A stretch of DNA of 64,000 nt, from NCBI GenBank assembly GCA_019722365.1, contig JADFUC010001741.1, positions 124,001 through 188,000 of the forward strand, given 5' to 3'. The notes under the pieces were generated by a model. The model made no database searches and was not told the DNA's origin. It worked only from the letters and a program-made list of their open reading frames with translations. Source of the stretch: Lithospermum erythrorhizon (Eukaryota; Streptophyta; Magnoliopsida; Boraginales; Boraginaceae). Positions 51,450-63,300 of the stretch are shown one piece after another. Every line of letters begins with the position of its first letter. The stretch's first letter is position 1. Both the position numbers and the translations under genes were made by a program.

Positions 51450-52320
51450 GAATTTGAAGCAAAGTGGTGCATGCCTTCTAACATTAATAAGTTCCAAGTA
51501 CGGCGGCCCTTTGCAAGCAGATACATATATATGAAATCTGGACTGTACATTACACTTTGAGTGATACAAGCGATTATGTATGGAAAATCGGAGAATTTTT
51601 CCCTAGAGCTTTTAGATTCTTATGTGACCTGCTAGATTTAATTTATCAAAGATGATGTTCTTATGCAACTAGAAATGATTCTTTAATATCTTAATGCAGT
51701 GGGAATTTGGCAGCAGAGGAAACTAGCCTGCATTTAGGAGGTTCATAATTCATCAGGTAATGACAATATCGGAAGGTATCAATGGCTCAATGCCATGTCC
51801 AAGCCAAGGAAGTTCCGCAAAAGAACCCCGATAAATGATGAATCAGACGAGATCCAACATTTTTAACCACAAAACTTGTGATTTTCATTTTGATTGTAGG
51901 CTTGAGAGAATAAATACAATACTAATGAGTTATGTAGTCATTTTTATAAGTTGCAATTCATTATATCACAAACAAAGAAATCACAATTCTACGATTCGAA
52001 TCCAATCAATTGTTAAGTAAACCAAACTAGCTTTTCACATATGATTTGTTGTAATATGTCATCTCTACAATATCTCATATTGTAAGGTAATAAGTGGAAC
52101 ATGATGTGTTACCACAAGAAAATACATTGGAGACTACAGATAAAACAAAGGGATTCAAATGTACTATACACAAGTTTGATCAACTATCAATCAAAACTAC
52201 AAAAGTAATAAGAAACCTTACTGTATCAGAAACTAAATGAGAAGGTGGCTTTTCAACTAAATCAAGCAATACCTAAATGATACGGAGTAATAGATAACAA
52301 CTATAGACACTTAACTCGCG
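51450..52320. other. Intergenic DNA 3' of the TLDc gene
   Basis: No exon is seen. It separates the SINE from the last TLDc exon and should include that gene's 3' UTR, near 52320 and below. Confidence 0.45.
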
Positions 52321-52436
52321 CACTACATCAGGTTATGTATTTAGATGCATGCTTGAACCCCCACAACTGCAACATCACGAGAAAAAGGAGAGGAATTAAG
52401 GCAGAGACAAGAGGAGTAAAAAGTGCAGCTTATCTT

Positions 52437-52540
52437 GGGTGGGGGATTTGGTGTAGTGGTTAGTCACTACTAGTCACTTGTAAGGGTAGAACCGTAGAAG
52501 TCGAAGGTTCGATCCTTGGCCGCTAGGATTTTAAAAAAAG
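52437..52540 (+). mobile_element. SINE with perfect 15-bp target duplication, in TLDc intron 6
   Basis: The element has an A-box GATTTGGTGTAGTGGTTAG, a B-box AGGTTCGATCC and a terminal 'ttttaaaaaaag'. It is flanked by identical AGTGCAGCTTATCTT at 52422-52436 and 52541-52555. That is a textbook young SINE insertion. It lies antisense to the TLDc gene. Confidence 0.88.
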
Positions 52541-52739
52541 AGTGCAGCTTATCTTATTCTGATGTGCATATATGTTGGTCTTCATTAATATAATACCCAA
52601 CTTCACATTCATGAAAAAAGGTGTATAAACAGAACAGCAAAGAACTTATGTTGTTGACGAAGCAGAATCTTAAGACGGCATAAAGGAACCAGCAACTCCA
52701 TTATAATGTCTACAAAACAATATTCAAGAAAAAATACTT

Positions 52740-52742
52740 GCC
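52740..52742 (-). promoter_or_regulatory. GC-AG splice donor of TLDc intron 6
   Basis: Exon 6 ends GTCGAG and the intron begins GCAAGT, the classic non-canonical GC donor with otherwise perfect consensus. The in-phase acceptor is TTGCAG at 52367, which leads to the conserved LWGF exon. Confidence 0.75.
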
Positions 52743-55005
52743 TCGACATTCTTCAATTCAAATTCTTGATCATGTGCCAAGCATAAGTTGCCAAATGTTT
52801 CACAAGGTCCACTAGTTCCTCTTAACATACGAAAAATGTTAGCATTATTTAGTGATTATTTAATTAGATTATTCAGTGACAAAATAATGAAAATATCTTA
52901 CATATCACCATCCATGCATAAGGCAAAGTTTCCCCCTCCTCCGATTGCAAGTAAGTCATTCATACACAAGTAAAAATACCTGTTGGCACCTAGTAGTAAA
53001 AAGGCAGTACAAATGTATAATGAGCCATCGTCAAGATTACTGAACATAGGACACTAGGACATGGTAACAACATTAATGAACAAAGTAAAAAATTTAATCA
53101 TGACCAAAGCTTTGTCTAGAAAAAAGAAAAAACGTCAACTAAATTGAATTGGGAGGAGCATATATAAACTAATTTAGTCATTATCATTTGATTATGGAAT
53201 TGAAAAGTTTGTAGTTATCATTATTAGCTTATAATAGCAGAGACACTAATCCAATCCCTCCATTTCATCAACATCAAAACGAATATGTAGTACAGGAAAT
53301 AATCACTGTTGCTACCAGTTGGCCTGAAGAGAACCGGTGCACCATATAAAGTTGTGAATACAAAAGTCTGATTTGTCCCCTGTCATGGATAAAGGGTAAT
53401 GATGCATTAAGACTGAACCCAAAACATCTTGCTATACTATTATCCTTCTGTCCATTTCAGCAAGAAACTTACTTGATATTTTCTTTTTCCCGTAGGTTTA
53501 AGCGGGGACTCAAGTAACCCGCCAAATACAAGGGACCAGAAAGTTCGCCACTCTTGCGGAAGAGTGTATGAAGTGATATACCGTGTTTAGCCGTACTGCC
53601 TTTCATTCAAATTACAAGAACTCGATTAATGTCTCATAACAACATTATATAATGCCCGACACACGATTGCTGGAGACAGAAAAGGTTACCTATACAACAA
53701 CACCCACTGACAACCTTTGACAAGATTTGGAAGGGAAGAGTCGAAAAAGGCATACAACGCAGGGCAAATAAAAACAGAGTCCTCCGTGAGGTTAGGCATG
53801 GAGTTCGAGAAGCTTGGTGAGTCAAGAGCATCTTCATACACACTGGAACCACTAGCATTGCTTTTGGCAGAGTCCGGCTGTCCATTATCCATATGAATCT
53901 GTTGTTTAGTGAAGTCTTTCACTGAACTCCTGCATAATCTATTTTCATAAGTTGCTTTACGTTCAATCTCAAATTCATATTCTGAGTGCTTATTCAAAGT
54001 CTCGTCTCCCACAGAAAAATGTTCATCTTTCCACTTGAAAGAATGGAACATAGTTGTATTCCCTTCATCAGTGCATTCGTTCTCTCTGGACTTGCCAAAG
54101 ATTGGTGATGGTAGAATGAAAGAAAATATAGAAGACAAAGACCTCCCTTCTTTATGATTGGACATGATCTACACAAATAACAATCTAGTGTCACAATGAC
54201 AACCTTGTAAAACTGAGGTGCAAATAAATTGTAAAGGTAGACGTAAAAAATAGTACTGAATTATAAAATATAAATGATGTTAAGTTTGTGTATACCAAAT
54301 TGATTGGATCGTTGCAGCACTTTCTTACTAACACAACAAATTTACAGCTGATGCAAAACTCTTAATCGCATTACCTAGACCACAAGACATAAACACATGG
54401 AAAAAGAAAATATTTCAAATAAGATATCATTTCCTTTTGAACACATTGTAACTGCTAAGACAGAAGAAGGGAATCTCTTTTTTCTCCCTTTGACTAACAA
54501 TTTTCTAAATCTTATTTTGTAATAACTAGTATTTGAAAGGTTAGCGGCCTCATACCAATGCATTGGAGACCAAATACGGTCATGGCATTTAGTTTCCAGC
54601 TTACATTGTCTTAACATTAAGTGTACATATTAAGGCAGAACCGCCGAACATAACAAGAGCTTCCAGTGATCAGTGCAACTAGCACTGTCAACTAAGAAAT
54701 CAACTCAGGTTTGAGCCGAGCACATTGTTCAACAAGCAATACCAGCTCAATAATGACCAAATCCAGGACGAGAATCACACAGCCCAATTCGACTCCTCGA
54801 TAACAAGCCTCTAGCACAATCGCCATTAATCGCTACACTAACAAGTAGATTAACTGCTAACACCAGCATCTAAGTGAAAACCCAATCTTTACCACACATC
54901 CACAACCTTAATGCCTTCATCTACTCATTGGGGATCTATCAACCATGTAGTTTTCATCCACTTGATATAAACAAATAATAGATATGATATAAAAAAATAC
55001 ATAGT

Positions 55006-55308
55006 ATGCTCCCTACATCCATAAAAGATTGCCCAGATTGCTTTTTCAATTGTCAAAATTAACAAACTTTGATGAATTAGTTCACTCACACAACATTGAG
55101 TTAAATCAAATTGTATTGTTAATAGTAAAATAGTATAAAAATACTATATTTTGATATATTTTTCAAGAGATATTATACACAACATAATAAAAATTATTTG
55201 ACGTTAAAGTTTAAAAAGTATACACAACATAATAAAAATTATTTGAGGTAAAAGTTTAAAAACACATCAAAATTATAAATTCGAGGATCTTTTAGGGATG
55301 GAGGCACT
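55006..55308. mobile_element. Stowaway-type MITE in TLDc intron 1
   Basis: The ends 'gctccctacatccataaaag' and 'cttttagggatggaggc' are inverted. Inside, 'cacaacataataaaaatta' followed by 'tttgacgttaaagtttaaaa' is duplicated near 55172 and 55222. Confidence 0.8.
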
Positions 55309-55788
55309 ATACTAATCTTCATCTACCCTTCAGCCAATAATCACCTAATTGATATCTACTCACTAAGGATCAATCAGTTAATCAAACTTAATGCAACTAG
55401 CCTAATACAATTCATATGAAAGTAAACATTTAAAAAAAGTTGGTTAAAATATTTCAATTTAATTTCTAAACAAAATATATAATATAAGAATTTGTTTAAA
55501 AAGAAACTAATGTGAAAACATAGGAAATCACCCAAATTCTCTAGCTCAAGCTAATTTACAAATCACAATGCCTGGAAAAATGCAACCTCACTACCTAAAG
55601 GCTTAAAAATGCAACCTTTAAAAGAAATAGGCACAATCAAATATGCTTAAAAATGCAACCTTTAAAAGAAATACAAAAAAATAATCCCTGGAAAATATAC
55701 CTCACTACCTAAAGGCTGAACATTAATTTGTGCTAAATATTAGTATATACAATTAAATAGTTCAAATAGCATTAAACCAAAAGGGTAT

Positions 55789-56045
55789 AATCAAATATGC
55801 ATAAAAATGCAATCTTGAACCAAATGGGCATAATCAAATATGCATAAAAATGCAATCTTGAACTATATTGGTACAATCAAATATGCATAAAAATGCTAAC
55901 TTGAACCATATGGGTACAATCAAATATGCATAAAAATGCTAACTTGAGCCAAATGGGCACAATCAAATATGCATAAAAATGCAAATTTGAACCAAATGGG
56001 TACAATCAAATATGCATAAAATGCTAACTTACAATCAAATATGGA
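55789..56045. repeat. 43-bp minisatellite in TLDc intron 1
   Basis: The block 'aatcaaatatgcataaaaat' starts at 55789, 55832, 55875, 55918 and 55961, exactly 43 bp apart, then a shortened copy at 56004 and a degraded one at 56035. Spacers read 'gc.a.cttgaaccaaatggg'. Looser copies lie at about 55570-55700. It ends about 50 bp from exon 1's donor. Confidence 0.9.
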
Positions 56046-56172
56046 GAAAAATGTATTCTTGAAAAGAAGTATGAAAAATAATCCCAAAAAGTTGTACCTC
56101 AGGTTGTTGATCTTCAACATGAGATGATGAATCAAAGAAGAGTCTTGAGAATCTATCTTTTAATGCATGCAT

Positions 56173-57062
56173 TGTTTTTTTCCTATTAAAGATAAATTAA
56201 ATAAAAAATATTATTAAAATTTGTTATTAAGAAAAGGGGTAATTTATCAAAGTTAAACTTAACGTAGAAGAGAAATAAATGTGATTTAGGATATTGTTTG
56301 TGTTGCTTATGTGACAAACATTATGGGACAAAAAGAGCTGAAAGAGGAGGATTAGGAAAAAGTAAAAAAGAGGAGAAGTCACTGGTTGTTAAAAAAGTAG
56401 AAGTAAAAAAAAAATCTGAATAGATTCGGTTGATGTTGGTTTTATGACTAGCCATTATGGTTCGATCAATTTTTCGGTTTAAAACAATAACATAATAAAT
56501 TAAAAATTTCATGATAAAAAAATTATTTTTTTGAAGGTGAAAGATTTTTCTAATTTTCATACCATTTTAATAGAATAAAAATATTGACTTCAATATTTTA
56601 AGAGGTTTTAAACGTGAAATTATGATCATAAATATTTTTTTATTATACCATAATAATTTAAATAAAAAATATATTATAAAAACAAATTTACTGATATCAT
56701 TTTTATATTTATTAGATTGAGAAATAAGATTGTATATGTTGTATGAAACATAAATGAATATATTAATGACATATACTGAAGTTCTAAAATCAAAGATGCT
56801 CTCTCTATCTGTGCACAATCAAAGATGACCATTCTTGTAGGCCAATAGGCCATCCAAGGAGAAAACAAAAACAAAAACTCCTAAATACCAAAATCCAAAT
56901 CCCTTTTTAGGGGCAAAAAGAGAACCAAAAACCAATTCTCACCTCAAACCCCAAAAAACCAACCCTTCAAACCTTCCATTTATTTTAGCCATTCTTATTC
57001 TTTAACCACTACTTAGCCAAAAATCATTATTTTAAACCCACAAAAAAAAAAAAAATTCAAGA
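56173..57062. promoter_or_regulatory. Divergent intergenic promoter region, TLDc / PDLP
   Basis: The start codons of the minus-strand TLDc gene (56172) and the plus-strand PDLP gene (57063) are 890 bp apart, so both promoters must lie here. An A-rich run immediately precedes the PDLP ATG. I could not identify a convincing TATA box for either gene. Confidence 0.5.
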
Positions 57063-59131
57063 ATGTTGTTACATAGAAGACCCTTTTGGTATTTCATCAT
57101 TTTCTTCTTTTCTCCACACATTCTTGAGTTTTTTCCACTAGCCAAATCTGCACCAGAATACACCACATTAGTATACAAAGGTTGTGCCCATCAGGCTATA
57201 TCAGATCCAACAAATGCATATTCACAAGCACTTTCAACCCTTTTTGGCAATCTCATTTCACAATCTTCAAAAGCCAAATTCTACAAAACCACAACAGGAA
57301 GTGGTCAGAACACTGTAACTGGACTTTTTCAATGCAGAGGTGACTTATCAAATGTTGACTGTTACAGTTGCATAAGTGGCTTACCTATACTCATAGACAA
57401 GCTTTGTGGCAAGCCTGTAGCTGCAAGATTGCAGCTCTATGGGTGCTATATGTTATATGAAGTTAATGGGTTCCCACAAATCTCTGGGATGGAGTTGTTG
57501 TACAAGACTTGTAGTGGGAAGAATGCAGGAGGTAGTGAGGCTGAGCAGGTAACCAGTGGTCAAACTACGGGGAGGCATAAGGCCGTAATAAATATTTACT
57601 ATGGAAAAATAAGATTTTAATATATTTTAAAAAAAAATATTTGGTTCGACCCTCTAAATTATATGTTTTTTACTTATTTTTATTGTACTTATTGCTTCGT
57701 CATTCCTATATAAGAATTCTGATGTCGTTAATGCAGGTAAGAGACACTGCATTGAATGCATTAGAGAATGGGATTAGTAGTGCAAATGGAGGATTTTATA
57801 CTACTAGTTATCAGGGAGTTTATGTATTGGGACAATGTGAAGGTGATATTGGTGGTTCTGATTGTGGTGAATGTGTGAAAAATGCTGTCCAGAAAGCTCA
57901 AGTTGAGTGTGGGAGCTCTGTTTCTGGTCAAATTTATCTTCATAAGTGTTTTATTACTTACAGCAATTATCCTCATGGACCCCCTAAAAGATCATCTTCT
58001 TCATATTCAGATTCAGCTCCTTCTTCATCAGGTACAATTACAACCCCCACCCAACAAAATATGCCAGCTTTTTTAATGAAGTGAAAATTACATTTATACT
58101 CTCTTTTAAATACAATTTGCATTTCATAGTCCAATCGGGAGGAATACTAGATCCACACCTGTTAAATTGCTGTGAAATGACTATTTTGCCCTAAATAAAA
58201 CTTTCTCAAACACTACATTAACAAATAGGAGGGGCAAAATAGTCATTTCACGCTCTTTTGTCTTACTTTTTCCCTGATACTATTTATAAAGATCTCATAC
58301 ATCAGTTAGATAGATATTAATTTTTAAGTTATATTGATAAATAAAACAATCAATTATAATGAAAAAATAAATTTTTTTTAGATGATGATTTAAATTGAGA
58401 CGGAATAAATATTTAAATATTATGTAGATACTTGTTAGATATTATTTCAAATTGATATAGATAGCGTTTTTTATTTTTACGTGTTGATTTTGGCCGATAA
58501 TTATTTTTTATTGATTAATTTAAAAAATATAAAATTGATATCAATAAATTCGTATTTCTTGACAAAAAATATGATGGATGACAGAGTTTAGATTTTGTCA
58601 AAAGTAGTTAAAAACTCAATTTTTTTTGTGAATTTGGTATTATTGCAATTTACCTAGATGTATTTTTGGGACAAGGTTATTGCCTACCTAGTGAGTTGTC
58701 TTTATCTCTGTACTATTGTGGGTACCCTATGCTACTATGGTCAATTGGGTATGGCCAATGTGATAAAATAATACTCCGTAAGATTACACTCTCTTTAACA
58801 AGATGTTTGTCTAGTATAGATTTGTGTGCTATCTCTAGATTTGATTGTGGCTGTGCATATTGTCCAATAATATAATAATGCAACTTGGACTTTATTAATG
58901 TAGATTCCTCAGGGCAAAGTATTGGAAAAACAGTGGCTATAATATTAGGAGGAGCTGCATCAGTGGGCTTTTTAATCATTTTATTGCTATTTGCTAAAAA
59001 CCTAGTGAAAAAACATGATGGTAAGGAATAATTAGACAAAAGATTAGTTAGTTTCTTTTTATATGCTTCTTATATTTGTTCTCATGTGTTATCTAACTTT
59101 AAACTATTGGTTATGTTAATGCAGATTTTTG
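57063..59131 (+). CDS. PDLP: Plasmodesmata-located protein-like DUF26 protein, frameshifted in exon 3
   Basis: Exons 57063-57548, 57737-58031, 58904-59022 and a tiny last one from 59125. A signal peptide (FWYFIIFFFSPH) precedes two Gnk2/DUF26 domains, each with C-X8-C-X2-C: CRGDLSNVDCYSC near residue 98, and CEGDIGGSDCGEC in exon 2. A Ser-rich stalk and a membrane segment starting GKTVAIILGGAASVGFLI follow, which is the PDLP6/7 layout. PDLPs sit in plasmodesmal membranes and promote callose-dependent closure. Splice phases force a frame that, after a run of six T (58979-58984), reads FYCYLLKT and stops at 59005-59007. The conserved tail (LLLFAKNLVKKHD, then DF and a stop via the last exon) is intact in another frame. 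The protein still has a hydrophobic anchor but loses the basic cytosolic tail, unless the T-run is an error. Confidence 0.88.
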
Positions 59132-59134
59132 AAG

Positions 59135-60375
59135 GGAGGAAATGTTAATGCAAACCAAAAGTGACATTCTTTTTTAGATGAATCTTTTTATTAATTTTGA
59201 TTATTTGTATGGACCTTCATAGAGGAAAATAGTTATTGGAAGAAGTAGATGAGGCTGTAATGTTGTATTGAAAAGAATCTCTTGGGGACAAATTTTGGGG
59301 CATAAACTGTTGGCAAGAAATTCTGAAGAAAGAATTCATGTTAGTCATTGTGAAGAAAGATGACTTGTTCCCCTCTTCCAATTGTCTTTATTATATTTGT
59401 CTCGAATATTGTTTCCCTATTGTCTTCCAATTCATTCGAATCAAAGACAATTGGTAAGTCAATTCAATTAGATACATCAAAAGGTTAGGGTCATATTTCT
59501 CATCAAATGGAACTAATTTCAATTGGCAATGTTCAATCATACTATAAGCCCCTCTTAACACTGTATGTTGTAATATGAGCATCCATATTAGCTTTTTTAG
59601 TGACCTTTAATATAGCGTGTAATCTGCAGGTCATGTGCCTTGCACTAGATTATATTGGAAATTGTGGTTTAGAATAATAAAATGTTGCAGATATATCCAG
59701 GGGCAGATCTAAGAATATTTATTTAGGCCTCAGAAAACTACACATTTCCCCCTTCCAATAATTGGTTATTTCACGCACTACTTTCAATCCTTTGATTAAA
59801 CTCCTAACTAAAAAAAGCTTTTGTTTTTCATAAGTTTGAAATGACTCATTCCAAAAAAATATTTTACGTTTAAAACTCAGTATGTAAGAACCAAAGAATA
59901 TTACCCCCCCTGCATTTTACTTTAACAATGCGGCAAACAAGCCTTTCTAGCCCTAACATTACTGATAGAGGTCAAGCTCTGGTAACTGATGTCTCTCAAC
60001 TGGATGTTTAAAAGGGTCATAAAATGTCAATCCCTCTAAAAAGTGTCCGCTCTTAAGGAGAAAATGCTTGTAAACATTAACTTCCCTCTTCCACAAACAT
60101 TGGTATTGTAATGGATTGTTACAACTTTTAACAAAATACAAAAAGTACACAAGAGTTTTCAATTCAGCCAGTACCTTTCGAGTTCTCACCATAATTTGAT
60201 ACAATGTCGAGGCGAGATTTCTCCAAATTTGGTCAGAGTTTGGTATCAAGATGGTTGATATAATCATTTTCCTCTGCAAGTTTCAAAATTGTGAGGAGTT
60301 GGGGTAGCGAAGATGCATCTATGTGCCTCCTCAATATGCTGACATGTACTTCGAACAACACAATAGATCTTATGA
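59135..60375. other. 3' UTRs and intergenic DNA between PDLP and the methyltransferase
   Basis: The two genes are convergent. A plus stretch to about 59350 is probably PDLP 3' UTR. On the minus strand, 60280-60180 looks exon-like ('acttgcag' before it and 'cgaaag' then GTACTGG after it), but no protein family is visible, so it may be a spliced 3' UTR of the methyltransferase gene. Confidence 0.4.
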
Positions 60376-60378
60376 TTT

Positions 60379-63300
60379 TCACTCTACAACACAAAATCCC
60401 CTCTTAACATATGGTAAACATGAGAATGGCATCTTGAGTATATTGTCCACTTGCAGTGATTTGGATAAAAGTGAGTTCAATATAATGTTGTCCAAACTTC
60501 CATTAAGGTTACCAGAACATCTTGACACAACAAGCGATGTATTACACACCCAGGGCACATGAACTGTATATGCAATACCAGTACATCTATTATGTGAGAT
60601 TTGAGAATGGCGATTATCTATCAACGTCTGCTTAAATGCATTGGCTATTTCGGAGACATACCTGCCCATGGGCAGACTATTAGGAGACGGATTAGATGAG
60701 TCGACATCTAAATCACCATCAGCATGAAGGTTCACAACTACTGTTCCATGTTTAGGATGTACCTTCTTACTTAGAGCTTTAAGAAAGGGAAAACTGGGAT
60801 CCCAAAGGTTCCTCGGATAGATGTCATAGCCATCATATGCATCAATGAAAACAATATCATACAGATTGTTGTATTCAAGGATGAACTCCTCAGCATCTAA
60901 CTCATATAATGTAAGTCTCTCTCGAACTCCTTTCCAGAATAATCCGTCGAACAGATGTTGCTGAGAACACACATGCTTTCCGGATGTTTTAACAATTGAA
61001 ACAGATGGGAACCCCATTGCTTGGATTGAAGCAGATACGACAGCAGGATCAATGTCAACCGTGTGAACTTCAGCACCTGAGAAAAGAAGCCGAAATTCAT
61101 GTCAAACTAACAGAACATAGACATCAATCATGAAAAAAGGAAAAACAAAAGGATATTAAAAATGTGAAACTCCAGCAGACAGATCAATATAATGGAAGAA
61201 GGGATCTCATATTGCAGTGAACTGTGTTATCATAAATGCATGATTTGCTGAAAGAACGATACTTTTAACAGTGAACTACGAAAACTGCAGTTGACCAATA
61301 GCTGCCTATTCATAGAGCACACAAGAAACGGTCAACAATATTTCAAAATATCCGGGAGATGGACATAGAGTACTATTGTGTATCGTAGGAGAGATGCTTC
61401 TTACAATGAGGAGTTGCACCATTCCCAATAATATTTTTTAAGATAAAATTATGAAGTTATAGGACCTGCCAAAGAGGATATAAAATTGTGTGCATAACAG
61501 TAAGAATCCAACATCATCAGAAACCTTGATTGAAGAGTTGAAGACATAAAAATCTAGTTGATTTTACCTAAGAATTTACTTGCTAAAAATAAGGGTATGC
61601 TTCCACCGCCATGCCCTATGCATAAAACTTTCATTTTCTTTACCCCAAGAATGGCACTTTGAAGATCAAAATTGCAGTATGCGAGAGTCGTCAGCCCAGT
61701 AGATATCATGCTTTTCACATCTACAGTGAATACATACAAGTCAGTAAATGAAGATGAAATTATCCAATCTACTGAGTTGGACGAATAAGTGAAAAGGGTT
61801 TGCAAGTCTTTATTATTCAATATCAATAAGATACCCGTATAGTATAAGGGCATAAGAAAAAGTAAAGTAAAATTTCATACAAGCATACAAAGATAATGCC
61901 ATTACTTATAACAAGGAATAACCATGTGCTATGTATTTGTTTTACAAACACTATTCAAACAAACCATACAATACTAGATCCTGAATTACATAATATGACA
62001 AATGGCGAGCCTAGCTAAGGCAAATATGGTTATCTGGTTTACCTAAGCAATGTGGGCAATTGAGAAAAAGAAGTCCTAGTAGTATCCATTGATGCATTGG
62101 GACACTCTTCAAACCCCCATCTACCTTCTAATTTTTAAGAATTAGTCGAGAACAGACTTGTGCAAAGATAAGTTTAAACTTCAAATTTGTGTGAGGCGCT
62201 GCAATGGTGATCTTCTCTTATTCATTATTTTATTATCCTCGATGCCTTATACCATTGCCCACATATAGTGCATAACTCAAGTACACTACAGAACAAGGTT
62301 CTGAAATGCAAAGTAAAAATAAAAAATGAATACAGGAACATACGGAAAATCGTAGTAAAGATTCAATGAAGAGTACATGGAACTGCAAGACAATGTGCCT
62401 GCTGCATCAAATATAAGGAATCAGGATCGGATTCTTTATAAGCAAACATCACTTTGGCAGTGCTTTCACGCGTATCATCACCAAAGTGCAGAGTGCGCCA
62501 TTGATAACCAGCAACTCTAAACCTCTCATTGCGTCGTTCTCCAGGGTAAAAATGTGTATATCTTTGTTTAAGCCATTCCTCCATTCTTCCCCAATAAACT
62601 ATATCCTACATCAAATGACATATTCATAACAATGGAAAGTAAAATATACTATTAAATTTGAAATATACTCCTGTGCCAAAACAATCATCCTCTAACAAAA
62701 AAGATAACAGATTGGTTACAATAGTATCGTGTTTCATCTGTAAAACAATTACTTCAAACAAAATTTCCAGCTTTACATTCAATTCCTCTAATAAAATGCT
62801 GCATACATAAACCTCAAACCAAGTTCCATTAACCAGATCAGATCATATTCATCACATTAAAAATGCATAATTTTGACTATAATTCAAATCACTAATAGTT
62901 AAAAATCAAGTACTCCCTCAAGCGCAAAAAGATTGGCTAGTTTTCAATTTTGATGGTTGACTTTTGAACTCAAATATTTTCGTAAAATGGCGTATAACAT
63001 TTGGTGCAAAATATATGAAATGATAGTATTTCAACCTACTTTACTATATTGTGCGTATTAATTCAGTTAGTCAAGTTGTATGTGCTAGTTAAGCAGGCAA
63101 AGTTTGCTAATTTTGACCATTTAAAACCATACTAGACAATTTGTTTAGAAAAATAAGAGGTAGTATCATTAAACATCATAGGTAAACACATTTTAATCGA
63201 ATTATTAACTTGAAAGACGATGACATTAAATTAAACTGCGTTAATTTTGAACATTGAAAATAAAACGAACAATCTTTTCTGGACATAGGAGGTATCATTA

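Larger units (their letters stand above)
52328..56172 (-). pseudogene. TLDc-domain (OXR1-like) gene with a 31-nt coding deletion
   Basis: Seven exons: 56172-56098, 54168-53690, 53595-53473, 53379-53316, 52989-52902, 52820-52742 and 52366-52328. The family start (MHALKDRFSRLFFD), GRSLSSIFSFILPS, SLPNLVKGCQWVLLY, HGISLHTLFRKSGELSGP, VFGGLLESPLKPT, GTNQTFVFTTLYGAPVLFRP, NDLLAIGGGGNFALCMDGD and WGFKHASKYIT are all present. TLDc proteins are linked to oxidative-stress protection and V-ATPase regulation. In exon 3 the usual stretch of about 11 residues between SGP and VFGG is missing. The exon is 31 nt too short, which breaks phase with exon 4 and predicts a stop at 52962-52960 after about 256 residues. 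Everything downstream remains conserved, so the lesion is recent or an assembly error. Intron 6 begins GC, not GT. Confidence 0.85.

Noticed and set aside
55789..56045. CRISPR-like array
   Set aside because: The 43-bp units are tandem with near-identical spacers, and the host is a plant; it is a minisatellite.
57549..57736. Readthrough of PDLP intron 1 as coding
   Set aside because: The frame ends at a stop inside the intron, while clean GT and AG sites join the two DUF26 halves in phase.
59959..60279. A 106-codon minus frame downstream of the methyltransferase
   Set aside because: No family match; it overlaps possible spliced 3' UTR and contains internal splice-like signals.
60323..60562. 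A 79-codon plus-strand frame
   Set aside because: It is antisense to the last methyltransferase exon and has no family resemblance.
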